64,000 nucleotides of DNA from Aminobacter ciceronei (GTDB lineage Bacteria > Pseudomonadota > Alphaproteobacteria > Rhizobiales > Rhizobiaceae), in the NCBI RefSeq assembly GCF_014138625.1, contig NZ_JACJHY010000019.1, positions 37,652 through 101,651 on the forward strand. Direction: 5' to 3'. The position numbers were made by a program, and so were the translations under genes. Of the stretch, positions 26,504-35,915 are shown piece by piece; the first letter of the stretch is position 1; every line of letters starts with the position of its first letter. Under the pieces are notes generated by a model. It was not told where the DNA came from. It made no database searches and saw nothing but the letters and a program-made list of their open reading frames with translations.

Positions 26504-27448
26504 ATGCTGTCCTTTATCGCACGTCGCGCCTTGCAGACGATCCCCGTGATATTCGGTGTCACGCTGGCAACGTTCCTGCTGTCGCAGATCATTCCCGGTG
26601 ACCCGACTGACATTTTGCTTGGGCCGGGTGCATCGGAGGAGGCGAGGGCGCAATTGCGCCAGGCGCTGGGTCTCGATCGCTCTGCGGTCGGCCAATACCT
26701 GCTCTACTTGCAGAACCTGGTGCAGGGTGATTTCGGCCAGTCGTTGACCTTCTCCAAGCCGGTTTCCGAGGTGCTTGCCTCGCGCATGATGAATACGGCA
26801 TTGCTCGCCTTTGCGGCAATCGTGCTTGCCTCGGTGCTCGGCGTTGCCGCAGGCACGTTCGCGGCCCTCAAGCCCGGATCGCTGCGCGATCGCGCGCTGA
26901 CTGTCGTCGTGCTGTTTCTCAACAGCATGCCGTCCTTCTGGCTTGGCCTGCTGCTGATCCTGGCCTTCGGTCTCCAGCTTCGGTTGCTGCCCGTCAGCGG
27001 CATGACCTCCGGTGACGGCGGTCTAGTCAATCTGCTTGCGCATATGCTGCTGCCGACGCTGACGCTTGCGGCCTGGTCTCTCGCCGCCATTGCCCGCATG
27101 ACGAGGTCGTCACTGCTCGACGTCATTGGCAGCGACTATGTCCGCACTGCCCGCAGCCGTGGCATCGGCGAATGGCGCATCGTCTTCTTCCACGCCCTGC
27201 CCAACGCCATGCCGGCCGTCATCACGGTCATCGGAATGCAGATGGGCTTCCTGCTCAGCGGGGCGGTCATGACTGAGACCGTGTTCTCGTGGCCGGGAAT
27301 CGGACTTGCCATGTACCAGGCGATCTCGACGCGGGACATCCCGCTGATCCAGGGCGGCATTCTCCTGCTCGCCGTCGCCTTCGTGCTGATCAATTTCACG
27401 ATCGACATCCTGTACGCCTACTTCAACCCCAAGATCAAACTGGCTTGA
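26504..27448 (+). CDS. ABC transporter permease, DppB/OppB type
   Basis: 314-residue permease. The N-terminal DppB signature (FIARRALQTIPVIFGVTLA, then SQIIPGDPTD), six predicted membrane helices, and the EAA-type loop DYVRTARSRGIGEWRIVFFH are present. It would pair with the upstream DppC-type protein to form the channel. 15 nt downstream of that gene and 4 nt upstream of the first ATPase, so one transcript. Confidence 0.9.
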   Translation: MLSFIARRALQTIPVIFGVTLATFLLSQIIPGDPTDILLGPGASEEARAQLRQALGLDRSAVGQYLLYLQNLVQGDFGQSLTFSKPVSEVLASRMMNTALLAFAAIVLASVLGVAAGTFAALKPGSLRDRALTVVVLFLNSMPSFWLGLLLILAFGLQLRLLPVSGMTSGDGGLVNLLAHMLLPTLTLAAWSLAAIARMTRSSLLDVIGSDYVRTARSRGIGEWRIVFFHALPNAMPAVITVIGMQMGFLLSGAVMTETVFSWPGIGLAMYQAISTRDIPLIQGGILLLAVAFVLINFTIDILYAYFNPKIKLA

Positions 27449-27452
27449 TCCG

Positions 27453-28517
27453 ATGAACGCCATTTCAACGCCCATGGATGCACTACGCCCGGCGCCGGTG
27501 CTGGAGGTCAGCGACCTGCGCGTCAGCTACGGCAGCGCATCCCGCCCGATCCATGTCGTCAACGACGTCTCCTTTGCCGTCGGCCGCGGCGAAGCGCTCG
27601 GCATCGTCGGCGAATCCGGTTGCGGCAAGAGCCAGACTATGCTGGCGGTGCTTGGCCTGTTGCCGTCGAGCGGCCGCATCAGCGCCGGCAAGGTGACATT
27701 CGAGGGCCAGGACTTGGCCAGGCTGTCGGCACGCCAACTCCGCGGCCTACGCGGGAAGGGCATGGCGCTGATTTCCCAGGATGCGCTGTCGGCACTCAAT
27801 CCGTCGATGACAATCGGCACCCAGATGGCCGAGCCGATGATCCATTATGACGGTATGAGCCGGGCGGCCGCGCGCGAGCGCTGCATCGAGCTGCTCGACC
27901 TCGTCGGCATTCCGGGCGCGGCAGCGCGGCTCGGCGCCTATCCGCACGAACTGTCGGGTGGCATGCGCCAGCGCGTGCTGATCGCAACGGCGATCAGCGG
28001 CAACCCGAAGGTGCTGATTGCCGACGAGCCGACCACAGCACTCGATGTCACCATCCAAGCCCAGATCCTGCGCCTGATCGACCGGCTGCGTCGCGACCTT
28101 GGCATGGCACTTGTCATCATCACCCATGATCTCGGCGTCGTTGCCGGCGTCGCCGACCAGGTGGCGGTGATGTATGCGGGGCGTGTCGTGGAGGCCGGGT
28201 CGACGGACGCGATCTTCAGCGAACCGCGCCATCCCTACACGCGTGCGTTGCTCGAGGCGATTCCCAAGCTCGACGAGCCGGCCGACAAGCGTCTGACACC
28301 GATTGCCGGGTTGCCGCCGGATCCTCGTCGCGCGCCGGCGGGCTGCGCTTTCCATCCGCGTTGCCGCCTTGTGCAGCCGCTTTGCCGCGAGCAACTGCCT
28401 GCACTCGAGGCCAAGGACGCGGGTGCTGGACATCTCATCCGCTGCTCTGTCGATCCATGGGCCAGGACCGCAACGCCTGAAGCACGCGGCGTCTCGGCAT
28501 CGGGGGCGCTTTCATGA
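27453..28517 (+). CDS. ABC transporter ATP-binding protein, DppD/OppD type
   Basis: 354-residue ATPase. Walker [11 protein letters not shown] (about 49-58), signature LSGGMRQR, Walker [14 protein letters not shown]-loop TIIT-type IITHDLG, and the C-terminal oligopeptide-transporter extension with cysteines ([15 protein letters not shown]) that in this family can bind an iron-sulfur cluster. The stop codon overlaps the start of the next ATPase gene in ATGA. Confidence 0.92.
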   Translation: MNAISTPMDALRPAPVLEVSDLRVSYGSASRPIHVVNDVSFAVGRGEALGIVGESGCGKSQTMLAVLGLLPSSGRISAGKVTFEGQDLARLSARQLRGLRGKGMALISQDALSALNPSMTIGTQMAEPMIHYDGMSRAAARERCIELLDLVGIPGAAARLGAYPHELSGGMRQRVLIATAISGNPKVLIADEPTTALDVTIQAQILRLIDRLRRDLGMALVIITHDLGVVAGVADQVAVMYAGRVVEAGSTDAIFSEPRHPYTRALLEAIPKLDEPADKRLTPIAGLPPDPRRAPAGCAFHPRCRLVQPLCREQLPALEAKDAGAGHLIRCSVDPWARTATPEARGVSASGALS

Positions 28518-29548
28518 AAAGTCTCGTCACCAAGCCGGCCATCAGGGTCGAAGACCTCCGCGTCCAATTTCCGATCCGTGGCGGCTTCCTGCGACGGCCG
28601 ACGGGCGCGATCCGCGCCGTCGATGGCGTGTCGTTCGAAATCCCTGCCGGCTCGACGGTTGGCCTTGTCGGTGAAAGCGGCAGCGGCAAGTCCACAACCG
28701 GGCGGGCGCTGCTCGGACTGGCACCGGCAACCAGCGGCTCGGTAAGCATCTTTGGCCGCGACCTGGCGGCGCTCAAGGCGGAACGAGGCGCATTGCCACG
28801 CGTCGGGCAACTCGTGTTCCAGGATCCCTACGCCAGCCTCAACCCGCGCATGACAATCGGCGCGACCTTGCGGGAGGCTCTTGTCTACCATCGCATCGCG
28901 TCCAAGGCGGACTGCGGCACGGTCGTCCGCGAGTTGCTCGACAGCGTTGGCCTGAGGCCGGAACTCGCCGCGCGCTATCCGCTCGAACTGTCGGGCGGGC
29001 AGCGGCAACGCGTGGCGATTGCCCGTGCGCTGGCCGTGCAGCCGGAGTTCATCGTGCTCGATGAGGTGGTGTCGGCGCTCGATGTCAGCATCCAGGGGCA
29101 GATCCTGAACCTGCTGATGGACTTGCAGAAGAAGCGCAACCTGACCTACCTGTTCATCACCCACGATCTCAGCGTCGTCCGCCACGTGTCGAACCAGGTC
29201 GTCGTCCTCTATGGCGGCAAGGTCATGGAAGTGGCGGGACGAGATCGCCTGTTTGCAGCGCCGCATCATCCCTACACCCATGCGCTGCTGTCGGCGGTGC
29301 CGGTTCCCAACCCGCGTGTCGAGCGCAACCGGGCGCGTGTCGAAATCCGCGCCGAACCGCCAAACCCGATCGCGCCGCCGAGTGGCTGCCGCTTCCACAA
29401 GTCGTGCCAGTTCGCGACCGAAGAGTGCCGCAGAACCGAACCACTGCTGCGTGAAGTGGAACACGGGCATCTCGCTGCCTGCCATCACATGCAGAGCATG
29501 ACAGTCCGCCGCGCCCTTGGCGCCGGCATCGCAGGAGTGACCGCGTGA
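28514..29548 (+). CDS. ABC transporter ATP-binding protein, DppF/OppF type
   Basis: 344-residue ATPase pairing with the DppD-like protein. Walker A GESGSGKSTT, signature LSGGQRQR, Walker B FIVLDEVVSALD, and a Cys-containing C-terminal extension (GCRFHKSCQFATEEC). Starts inside the preceding gene (4-nt overlap) and its TGA overlaps the start of the aldehyde dehydrogenase gene, so transport and catabolic genes are co-translated. Confidence 0.92.
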   Translation: MKSLVTKPAIRVEDLRVQFPIRGGFLRRPTGAIRAVDGVSFEIPAGSTVGLVGESGSGKSTTGRALLGLAPATSGSVSIFGRDLAALKAERGALPRVGQLVFQDPYASLNPRMTIGATLREALVYHRIASKADCGTVVRELLDSVGLRPELAARYPLELSGGQRQRVAIARALAVQPEFIVLDEVVSALDVSIQGQILNLLMDLQKKRNLTYLFITHDLSVVRHVSNQVVVLYGGKVMEVAGRDRLFAAPHHPYTHALLSAVPVPNPRVERNRARVEIRAEPPNPIAPPSGCRFHKSCQFATEECRRTEPLLREVEHGHLAACHHMQSMTVRRALGAGIAGVTA

Positions 29549-31059
29549 TGGATACCAGGACAACAACTCATACCGAACAGGCAGCTTCGGCCATGCCGGT
29601 CTTTTACGCCTCCTTCGTCGATGGCAATTCGTTGTCGGCGGCCGCTACTTCACTGCCACTCGTCGATCCGGCCACAGGCCGGATTTGGGCTCACGCGCAG
29701 CTCGATCCAGCCGCTGCCGATGCTGCCATGGCGAGTGCAGTCGTGGCACGGGATTCGGGCCGCTGGGCGGACCTCACCGGTGCTGAACGGGCCGTAATGC
29801 TGCGCCGGCTGGGTGACCTCGTCGCCGCCCATGCCGAAGAGCTCGGCAGCCTTGAAAGCCTGGCCAATGGCAAGCCGCACCGGGCGACCTTTGGCGAGAT
29901 GCGCGCGACGTCGCGCTGGTATCATTATTACGCCAGCCTCGCGGAGACGCATGACGGGCTGGTTCGGGAGATCGGCCGCAGCGTCGAGGCTCGCATCGAA
30001 CGCGAGCCGCTGGGAATCGTCGTCGCGATCACGCCGTTCAACGGGGCGCTATCGCTGGGTTCGTGGAAGCTGGCGCCGGCACTTGCGGCAGGCAATGTCG
30101 TTATTCTCAAGCCACCGGCAGAAGCGCCGGCATCAAGCATACGTCTCGCCGCGCTGGCCATCGAGGCGGGCTTCCCAAAGGGCGTCGTCAACGTCGTGAT
30201 CGGCGATGCCGCGATCGGCGAAGCGCTGGCCCTGCATCATGAGACGGCAATGGTCACCTTCACCGGCAGTACGGCAGCCGCGCGGCAGTTGGGTGGCAAG
30301 GTTGTCGGCGCGATGAAACAGTTCGTCTGCGAAGCTGGCGGCAAGTCGGCCCATATCGTGTTCGAGGACGCCGACATAGGTTCGGCCGTCGTTGCCGCAA
30401 CCCAAGGCGCTTTCTCGGCAACAGGGCAGACCTGCGTCGCCGGCTCCCGTCTGCTGCTACACGCCTCGATCGCCGACGAGTTCCTCGAGCGCTACAAGGC
30501 CTCGATCGGGCGCCTGCGCATCGGCGATCCCAAGGTGGCGGACACACATGTGGGGCCTGTTGCCTCGGCACGGCATCTCGCTCGGATCGCAGGGTTTGTC
30601 AGCGGTGCTGTGGCCGAAGGCGGACGCGTGCTTGTCGGTGGCAAGTCGCCCGAGATGCCGGGCGACTTGGCGAACGGCTGCTGGTATGCGCCGACTGTCA
30701 TCGTTGACGTGACACCAGACATGCGGGTCGTGCGCGAGGAGGTGTTCGGCCCCGTGGTCACCGTCCAGACCTTCAAGACGGAAGAGGAAGCGGTGGCACT
30801 CGCCAATAGCAGCGAGTTTGGTCTCGCAGCAGGCTTCTGGACCACCGATATGCGCCGCGCCAGACGGGTCAGCCGCAAGCTCAAGGCTGGGACGGTTTGG
30901 GTCAACACCTACCGTGCCATCGACGTCAAGATCCCGTTCGGCGGCTACAAGCAGTCAGGGCTTGGCCGGGAGAACGGGCCCGAAGCCCTTGATGAATTCA
31001 CGCAGATCAAATCGGTCGTCACCGACTACGCAGCCGCGCTCGACCCCTTCGCCTACTAG
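29548..31059 (+). CDS. NAD(P)-dependent aldehyde dehydrogenase
   Basis: 503-residue ALDH. Catalytic Cys in GQTCVAGSR, general-base Glu in CEAGGKSAH, nucleotide-binding FTGSTAAARQ, and C-terminal PFGGYKQSGLGRENG. It would oxidise an aldehyde intermediate to the acid. AGGAG lies 10 nt before ATG 29548; GTG 29545 is an alternative overlapping the previous stop. Its fusion into the transporter operon marks it as part of the pathway, but substrate cannot be named. Confidence 0.9.
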   Translation: MDTRTTTHTEQAASAMPVFYASFVDGNSLSAAATSLPLVDPATGRIWAHAQLDPAAADAAMASAVVARDSGRWADLTGAERAVMLRRLGDLVAAHAEELGSLESLANGKPHRATFGEMRATSRWYHYYASLAETHDGLVREIGRSVEARIEREPLGIVVAITPFNGALSLGSWKLAPALAAGNVVILKPPAEAPASSIRLAALAIEAGFPKGVVNVVIGDAAIGEALALHHETAMVTFTGSTAAARQLGGKVVGAMKQFVCEAGGKSAHIVFEDADIGSAVVAATQGAFSATGQTCVAGSRLLLHASIADEFLERYKASIGRLRIGDPKVADTHVGPVASARHLARIAGFVSGAVAEGGRVLVGGKSPEMPGDLANGCWYAPTVIVDVTPDMRVVREEVFGPVVTVQTFKTEEEAVALANSSEFGLAAGFWTTDMRRARRVSRKLKAGTVWVNTYRAIDVKIPFGGYKQSGLGRENGPEALDEFTQIKSVVTDYAAALDPFAY

Positions 31060-31085
31060 AACAACGTCACTGAAAGGACAGCAAA

Positions 31086-32096
31086 ATGGACCATCAGAGC
31101 GCGCGGCTTCGAGCCCCTATCATCGTCGACGCCTTGCAGTTCAACAAGCCGGAGCGCGCACGCTTTCTGGAGTGGCAAAAGGGCCGCGTCGGCTGCGTGC
31201 ATGTGACGCTGGCGATCTGGGAATCTGCGCGCGAGACACTTTCGGCCATCGGCGAGTGGAACCGACTGCTCGAAAACAACGCCGACCTGATCGCCCTCGC
31301 GACGACCGCTGACGAAATCGAGGCCATTGCCGCATCGGGTCGCACGGCCATCGTCTACGGCTTCCAGGACACCTCGCCCTTCGAAGACGACATCGAGTTG
31401 ATCGAGATTTTCCACAAGCTCGGTGTGCGCATCGCCCAGCTGACCTACAACGTGCAGAACCGTATCGCCTCGGGTTGCTGGGAGCCGGACGAAAACGGCG
31501 TCTCGCAGTTCTTCGGCCGAAACGTCATTGCCGAGATGAATCGCCTCGGCATGCTGATCGACGTGTCGCACTGCACCGAACGTTCGTCGCGCGATGCGAT
31601 CGAATACTCCTCGCGCCCGATCGCCATTACCCATGCCAATCCCTCGGCCTTCGTCGGCACTGACATCGAGCTCAACCGTCGCAACAAGTCGACCGAGCTG
31701 ATCAAGCGTCTTGCCGAGCGTAACGGCGTGCTCGGCCTGTCGATGTATCCGAAGATCATGCGTGACGGCTCGAACTGCACGCTCGAAACCTTCACCGAGA
31801 TGGTCGCCTGGACTGTCGAAACCATCGGCGTCGACGCCGTCGGCATCGGTACCGATTTCTATGACGGCTGGCCGGTCAGCGAGATCAAGTGGTGGCGCGC
31901 CGGCCGCTGGGCCCGTGAAAGTGCTGTTCCGATCAAGGGGTTCTCGAGCTGGCCGGACTGGTTCAAGTCGCCGGTCGATTTCCCGGCCTTGATTGAGGCG
32001 CTGGAGAAGCGCGGCTTTTCGTCAGAGGAGGTCGCGAAGATCGCTGGAGGCAACTGGGTACGCCTCTTCCGCGAGAGCTTCTCGCCGCTGCAGTGA
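31086..32096 (+). CDS. Peptidase M19 (renal dipeptidase)-like protein lacking canonical metal ligands
   Basis: 336-residue amidohydrolase-fold protein. LGVRIAQLTYN, MLIDVSHCTERSSRDAIE and AITHANPSAF align with the renal dipeptidase core and keep the two later zinc histidines. The first site DGHND is replaced by VDALQFN, and the bridging Glu is Gln (VYGFQDTSP). So three of five ligands of the binuclear centre are absent. It may be a mononuclear or non-peptidase hydrolase acting on the imported compound. AAAGGA precedes the ATG. The upstream gap is 26 nt. Confidence 0.85.
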   Translation: MDHQSARLRAPIIVDALQFNKPERARFLEWQKGRVGCVHVTLAIWESARETLSAIGEWNRLLENNADLIALATTADEIEAIAASGRTAIVYGFQDTSPFEDDIELIEIFHKLGVRIAQLTYNVQNRIASGCWEPDENGVSQFFGRNVIAEMNRLGMLIDVSHCTERSSRDAIEYSSRPIAITHANPSAFVGTDIELNRRNKSTELIKRLAERNGVLGLSMYPKIMRDGSNCTLETFTEMVAWTVETIGVDAVGIGTDFYDGWPVSEIKWWRAGRWARESAVPIKGFSSWPDWFKSPVDFPALIEALEKRGFSSEEVAKIAGGNWVRLFRESFSPLQ

Positions 32097-32103
32097 GGAC
32101 ATG

Positions 32104-33741
32104 ATGGTTTCGAAGGATTCGGGCGCCGGTCTGGACGTCATCGTTGTTGGTGGAGGCCACAATGGCCTCGTCGCTGCCGGCTATCTGGCGAAGGCCGGCC
32201 TGAAGGTCGCGGTGCTTGAGGCAAGGCACATTCTTGGCGGTCCATGTGGCGCCATCGAGTTCCTGCCCGGCTATCGCAGCGCGATCACCAATTCGCCCGG
32301 ATCCTTCGAGCCACGCATTCTCCGTGATCTCGACCTGGAAGGCCACGGACTGCGCTTTCATCGCACCGACCCGAATGTCGTCCATGTGTTTCCGGAAGGT
32401 TGCTTCATCGGCTGGCGCGACCGCGAGGCGGTCGCCACCCAGCTCGACGCTTTTGCTCCGGGCGATGCTGCTCGCTACAACAGCCTGCTGTCACGCCTCG
32501 AAGAGCTCGGGCGCCATCTCGGGGTTTCGGTGTTCGAGCCGTCGCGCAGCCTGGCAGAGGTGGCGCGTCATGTCCCGAAAGCACACGAGCGTCTGTTCGA
32601 GCAGGTGTTCCTCGGCAGCCTGCGTGAACTGCTTGATGAAAATCTCCGTTCCGAGCAGGCCAAAGCGCTGCTCGGCATGGTAGCGCTCAACGCCACATTG
32701 ACGCCGCCATCTGCGCCGGGCACTGCGATCGGGCTGATGATGCGGCCGATCTCGCTTGCCTCTTCACCGGTGCTAGACGCCAACGATCCGAGGCGGACCG
32801 CGTTGCGCGGGTCTACCGGCCTGCCGATCGGCGGCATGGGCGCTATCATAGACGCTCTCCAAAGCGTGCTGCTTGCGCATGGGGGCGAGGTTCACACCAA
32901 CACGCGGGTCGCCTCCGTGCTGCACGAGCATGGTCGTGCGGTCGGCGTCGTGACAAGTTCGGGGCGGGAGTTCCGCGCGCGACGGATCATCTCGGCAATC
33001 AATCCGCGGACGCTGTTTGCCGACATGCTGGATGACGATGCCGTCGGTGCCGAGATGCGGCGCGAGGTTGCGGCGGTGCCAATGCGCGGCTCCGCCTTCA
33101 AGATGTTCCTCGCGCTGGACGGTTTACCTCGCTATCGCGGCCTGCCGGATGGGATGAACTCGGCGCAGGTTGCCGGCACGCAGTTCCGCATCGCCTCGTC
33201 GCTTGCCCATATCGAGGACGCGGTACTCGACGGGCTGCGTGGCGTGCCGTCCGACGAGCCGATCATGTGGGGGCTGATGCCGACAGTTTCGTCGCCGGGC
33301 CTCGCACCGGCCGGAAAACACATCATGAGCGTAAATGTATGGCATGCGCCGCATGATCTGCGACAGGGCAGTTGGGACACCGAAAAGGAAGTCTTCGGCC
33401 GCCGCTGCATCGACGTGCTGGGCAGGCTGATGCCAGATCTTCAGGATCGGATCATCGGCCATCATTTCCTGAGCCCGGTCGATCTTGAGCACGAACTGGG
33501 TCTTGTCGGCGCCAACATCACGCACGGCGACATGCTGCCCAACAACCTGTTCGGCGCCCGCCCTCATGTCGCGGCCAATGATTACCGAACGCCGCTGGAA
33601 GGTCTCTATCTCAGTGCCTCGGGCACCTGGCCCGGCGGCTACGTAACCGGCATTCCCGGCCACAATACGGCCGCGGCCGTGCTTGCCGACATCGCCAACG
33701 CCACCCACAGACACGTCAGGGACGCTACATGGAATTCCTAG
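32104..33741 (+). CDS. PYROXD2/phytoene-desaturase-like FAD oxidoreductase
   Basis: 545-residue flavin-dependent oxidoreductase. The N-terminal dinucleotide motif is VIVVGGGHNGLVAAGYLAKA, followed by VLEARHILGGPCG; the C-terminal FAD contact region reads LYLSASGTWPGGYVTGIPGH. The family includes carotenoid desaturases and PYROXD2-like proteins of unknown reaction; the absence of other carotenoid genes argues against pigment. TGAGG lies 5 nt before ATG 32104. Overlaps the next gene by 13 nt. Substrate unknown. Confidence 0.86.
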   Translation: MVSKDSGAGLDVIVVGGGHNGLVAAGYLAKAGLKVAVLEARHILGGPCGAIEFLPGYRSAITNSPGSFEPRILRDLDLEGHGLRFHRTDPNVVHVFPEGCFIGWRDREAVATQLDAFAPGDAARYNSLLSRLEELGRHLGVSVFEPSRSLAEVARHVPKAHERLFEQVFLGSLRELLDENLRSEQAKALLGMVALNATLTPPSAPGTAIGLMMRPISLASSPVLDANDPRRTALRGSTGLPIGGMGAIIDALQSVLLAHGGEVHTNTRVASVLHEHGRAVGVVTSSGREFRARRIISAINPRTLFADMLDDDAVGAEMRREVAAVPMRGSAFKMFLALDGLPRYRGLPDGMNSAQVAGTQFRIASSLAHIEDAVLDGLRGVPSDEPIMWGLMPTVSSPGLAPAGKHIMSVNVWHAPHDLRQGSWDTEKEVFGRRCIDVLGRLMPDLQDRIIGHHFLSPVDLEHELGLVGANITHGDMLPNNLFGARPHVAANDYRTPLEGLYLSASGTWPGGYVTGIPGHNTAAAVLADIANATHRHVRDATWNS

Positions 33742-34025
33742 TCAATATCACGCTCAAATGGTCCGAGAACATGGAGCCCGAGCTCAGGGACCGGATTATC
33801 GTCGATGAACGGGCGCACGCCGCCGAGCTGATCAAGCAAGGCCACCTCGTGCGGATGTGGCGCGTGCCGGCGCGGTTCGAGAACTGGGGCTTGTGGCGGG
33901 CCAAGGATGCCACCGAGCTGCACGACATCATCTCCGGACTGCCGGCATTCCCCTGGATGATCCAGGTGAACGTGCATCCGCTGGCCCGCCACGCCGTGGA
34001 TCCAGCACCCTACATCGCCGCCTAA
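33729..34025 (+). CDS. Muconolactone delta-isomerase-like protein
   Basis: 98-residue small protein of the MIase family. MEFLVNITLKW, then RAHAAELIKQGHLVRMWRVP and LPAFPWMIQVNVHPLARH are the recognisable elements of the ferredoxin-like fold that assembles into a decamer in CatC. No catA or catB is nearby, so it more likely isomerises another lactone or enol acid in this pathway. Overlaps the PYROXD2-like gene. Confidence 0.85.
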   Translation: MEFLVNITLKWSENMEPELRDRIIVDERAHAAELIKQGHLVRMWRVPARFENWGLWRAKDATELHDIISGLPAFPWMIQVNVHPLARHAVDPAPYIAA

Positions 34026-34093
34026 GCTGCCGCGTCGCCCTTGAGTAGGCGGGTTCGCCCCCAGGCATTTGACTCTCGTCCAAGGCTCACTTC

Positions 34094-34996
34094 GTGCTCA
34101 ACGCCTCCCGATTGAAAGGCATCCTGCCAGCCATTCCGACGCCGGTACGAGCGGACGGGAGCGTGGACGAGCAGGCCGCTGCAAAGCTTGTCGGCCATCT
34201 GCTGGCCGGAGGCGTCGACGGCCTGTTGCCCCTCGGCGGAACCGGGGAGTACGGGGCCTTGTCGCGCGCGGCGCGCATTCGCATTGCATCGGCCTGCGCC
34301 GAGTGCGTTGCGGGCAGGGTGCCTGTCATCGCCGGAGTGCTCGACCCCGGCTATCACGATGCTCTTGCGGCAGCGTACGACTTTGCCTCCGCCGGCGTCG
34401 ATGCGCTTCTGGTCGTGACGCCCTATTACACCAATCCGACTCAGGCAGGCCTATGCGACTACTTCCTGCGTTTCGCGGATGAATCCCCGCTGCCGATCCT
34501 GCTATATGAGATTCCCTACCGCACCCGCATCGCGCTGGACCCCGAGGTGACGCATCTGCTGTCGCGGCATGAGCGCATCATCGGCATGAAGGTGTGCAAC
34601 ACCGACATGTATCATTTCTTGCGAGTGGTCGCCGGTGTCGACAAAGAGTTCGCCGTTCTCAGTGGCGAGGACAGCCTGTTTCCCTTGCATGTCGCGGCCG
34701 GGGCGAATGGCGGTATCGTCGTGACCGCAAGCCTTCTGCCGCGAACCTGGCGGCGGATGTTCGATCTCGTGTCCCAAGGCCGGACCCAAGAGGCACTACT
34801 GCTGCACCGGAAGCTCATTCCCCTGATCAACCTGGCTTTCGCCGAAACCAACCCCGGGCCACTGAAGTCGGTGCTCGATCTGGTCGGCGTCGATGCCCCC
34901 GAGGTGCTCGCTCCATTGGTCCAGCCCGCATTTGAATTGCAAGCCCGGCTACGATCGGAAGTGGAACATTTGCTCGGTGCCTACGAGAATGCATAA
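34094..34996 (+). CDS. Dihydrodipicolinate synthase/N-acetylneuraminate lyase family protein
   Basis: 300-residue class I aldolase of the DapA superfamily. The Schiff-base lysine lies in GMKVCNTD, the catalytic tyrosine in LLYEIPYRTR, and the carboxylate-binding loop reads LGGTGEYGAL, with Gly where DapA has the first Thr of GTTGE. The change and the context point to a catabolic retro-aldolase or dehydratase rather than lysine synthesis. GTG start at 34094 with AAGG 12 nt upstream. Last gene of the island. Confidence 0.86.
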   Translation: MLNASRLKGILPAIPTPVRADGSVDEQAAAKLVGHLLAGGVDGLLPLGGTGEYGALSRAARIRIASACAECVAGRVPVIAGVLDPGYHDALAAAYDFASAGVDALLVVTPYYTNPTQAGLCDYFLRFADESPLPILLYEIPYRTRIALDPEVTHLLSRHERIIGMKVCNTDMYHFLRVVAGVDKEFAVLSGEDSLFPLHVAAGANGGIVVTASLLPRTWRRMFDLVSQGRTQEALLLHRKLIPLINLAFAETNPGPLKSVLDLVGVDAPEVLAPLVQPAFELQARLRSEVEHLLGAYENA

Positions 34997-35025
34997 CCCG
35001 ATACGACTGAGCGCTGTCGCACATA

Positions 35026-35772
35026 TCAGTTCAAATGCTCGGCGATCTGGCTGACGGCGGCGACGATAAGCTCGGCATGCGCTGTGCGGGCTTCGGCGGT
35101 GGCGCGGGCAGCCGGCGTTGAGATGCTGATCGCAGCAATAGGTCGCCGGTCCGGCCCGCTGATGGCGGCGCCCGTTGCAAACACGCCGTCGCGCCACGAG
35201 GCAGTGGTGGCGTAGCCGCGCGAGGCGATGCCGCGCAGTTCGACGAGCAGCTCGCCAAGCGGCAACGCGGCTGACACGGCACTTGCCTGGCTGTCTGCCT
35301 TGACCGCTTCGCCATAGATCCGTTCGATGTCCGCTTCCGGCATCTGCGCCAGCATGGCCTTGCCGGTTGCGGTGACCAGCACCGGAGCGCGACCGCCGAG
35401 CGGTTCGACATGGCGCACCGCATGCGGGCTTTCCAGACGCTCGATCAGCACGATTTCGGATTCGTCCAGAACCGCGAGATGGATGGTTTCGCCGGTTTCG
35501 CGCCGAAGCTGTTCCATCACCGGCAAGGCCGCTTCGCGCAGGCCGAAATGGTTGCCCGCCTTGCGGGCGAGGCGGCTGGCCCGGAACGTCAGTTCCCATC
35601 GTGTGCGCTCTCCACTGGCCGGCCGGATCCAAGCTGCCTCGTGCAACGTTTCAAGCGCGCGCTGAACCGATGATTTCGGCTGCTTGAGGTGGACGGCGAG
35701 TTCGCTGACTCCGACCGGCTGCAGGTCGGCAACGGTTTCCAGCACCACAAGAGCCTTCCTCACGCTGTTCAT
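35026..35772 (-). CDS. IclR-family transcriptional regulator
   Basis: 248 residues: N-terminal winged HTH (VGVSELAVHLKQPKSSVQRA, about 19-38) and C-terminal IclR effector domain (LVTATGKAMLAQMPEADI, later ISTPAARATAEA). ATG 35772 has GGGAGG 10 nt upstream; the frame stays open to 36024 but that extension lies over the operator. Divergent from the AMDase/transporter operon with a clear dyad between, so it is the likely regulator of that operon. Its effector may be the transported acid. Confidence 0.9.
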   Translation of the reverse strand: MNSVRKALVVLETVADLQPVGVSELAVHLKQPKSSVQRALETLHEAAWIRPASGERTRWELTFRASRLARKAGNHFGLREAALPVMEQLRRETGETIHLAVLDESEIVLIERLESPHAVRHVEPLGGRAPVLVTATGKAMLAQMPEADIERIYGEAVKADSQASAVSAALPLGELLVELRGIASRGYATTASWRDGVFATGAAISGPDRRPIAAISISTPAARATAEARTAHAELIVAAVSQIAEHLN

Positions 35773-35807
35773 GCCTTGACATCCTCCCAAGCCTGAAATA
35801 GCAATCA

Positions 35808-35842
35808 TGCCGTAATTTGGAACATCGTACCGAAATACGGCA
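35808..35842. promoter_or_regulatory. Inverted repeat operator between iclR-type gene and AMDase operon
   Basis: TGCCGTAATTTGG (35808-35820) and CCGAAATACGGCA (35830-35842) form a dyad with 11 of 13 positions matched around a 9-nt spacer. It lies in the divergent promoter, 36 nt before the IclR gene and 74 nt before the binding-protein gene. Size and symmetry suit IclR binding. Confidence 0.6.
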
Positions 35843-35915
35843 CATAAAGCAAACTCTAAATTCGCCGGAACAAGACGAATGCATCGTTGCCCGGCATGCT
35901 GACAGGGGAGGAAAC

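Noticed and set aside
34026..34093. GGCGGGTTCGCCC hairpin before the DapA-like gene as a terminator
   Set aside because: Stem is only about 4-5 bp with no T-run; too weak to call.
34094..34996. DapA-like gene as the lysine-biosynthesis dapA
   Set aside because: The GTTGE loop is altered (GGTGE) and it sits in a catabolic run, so housekeeping DapA is unlikely.
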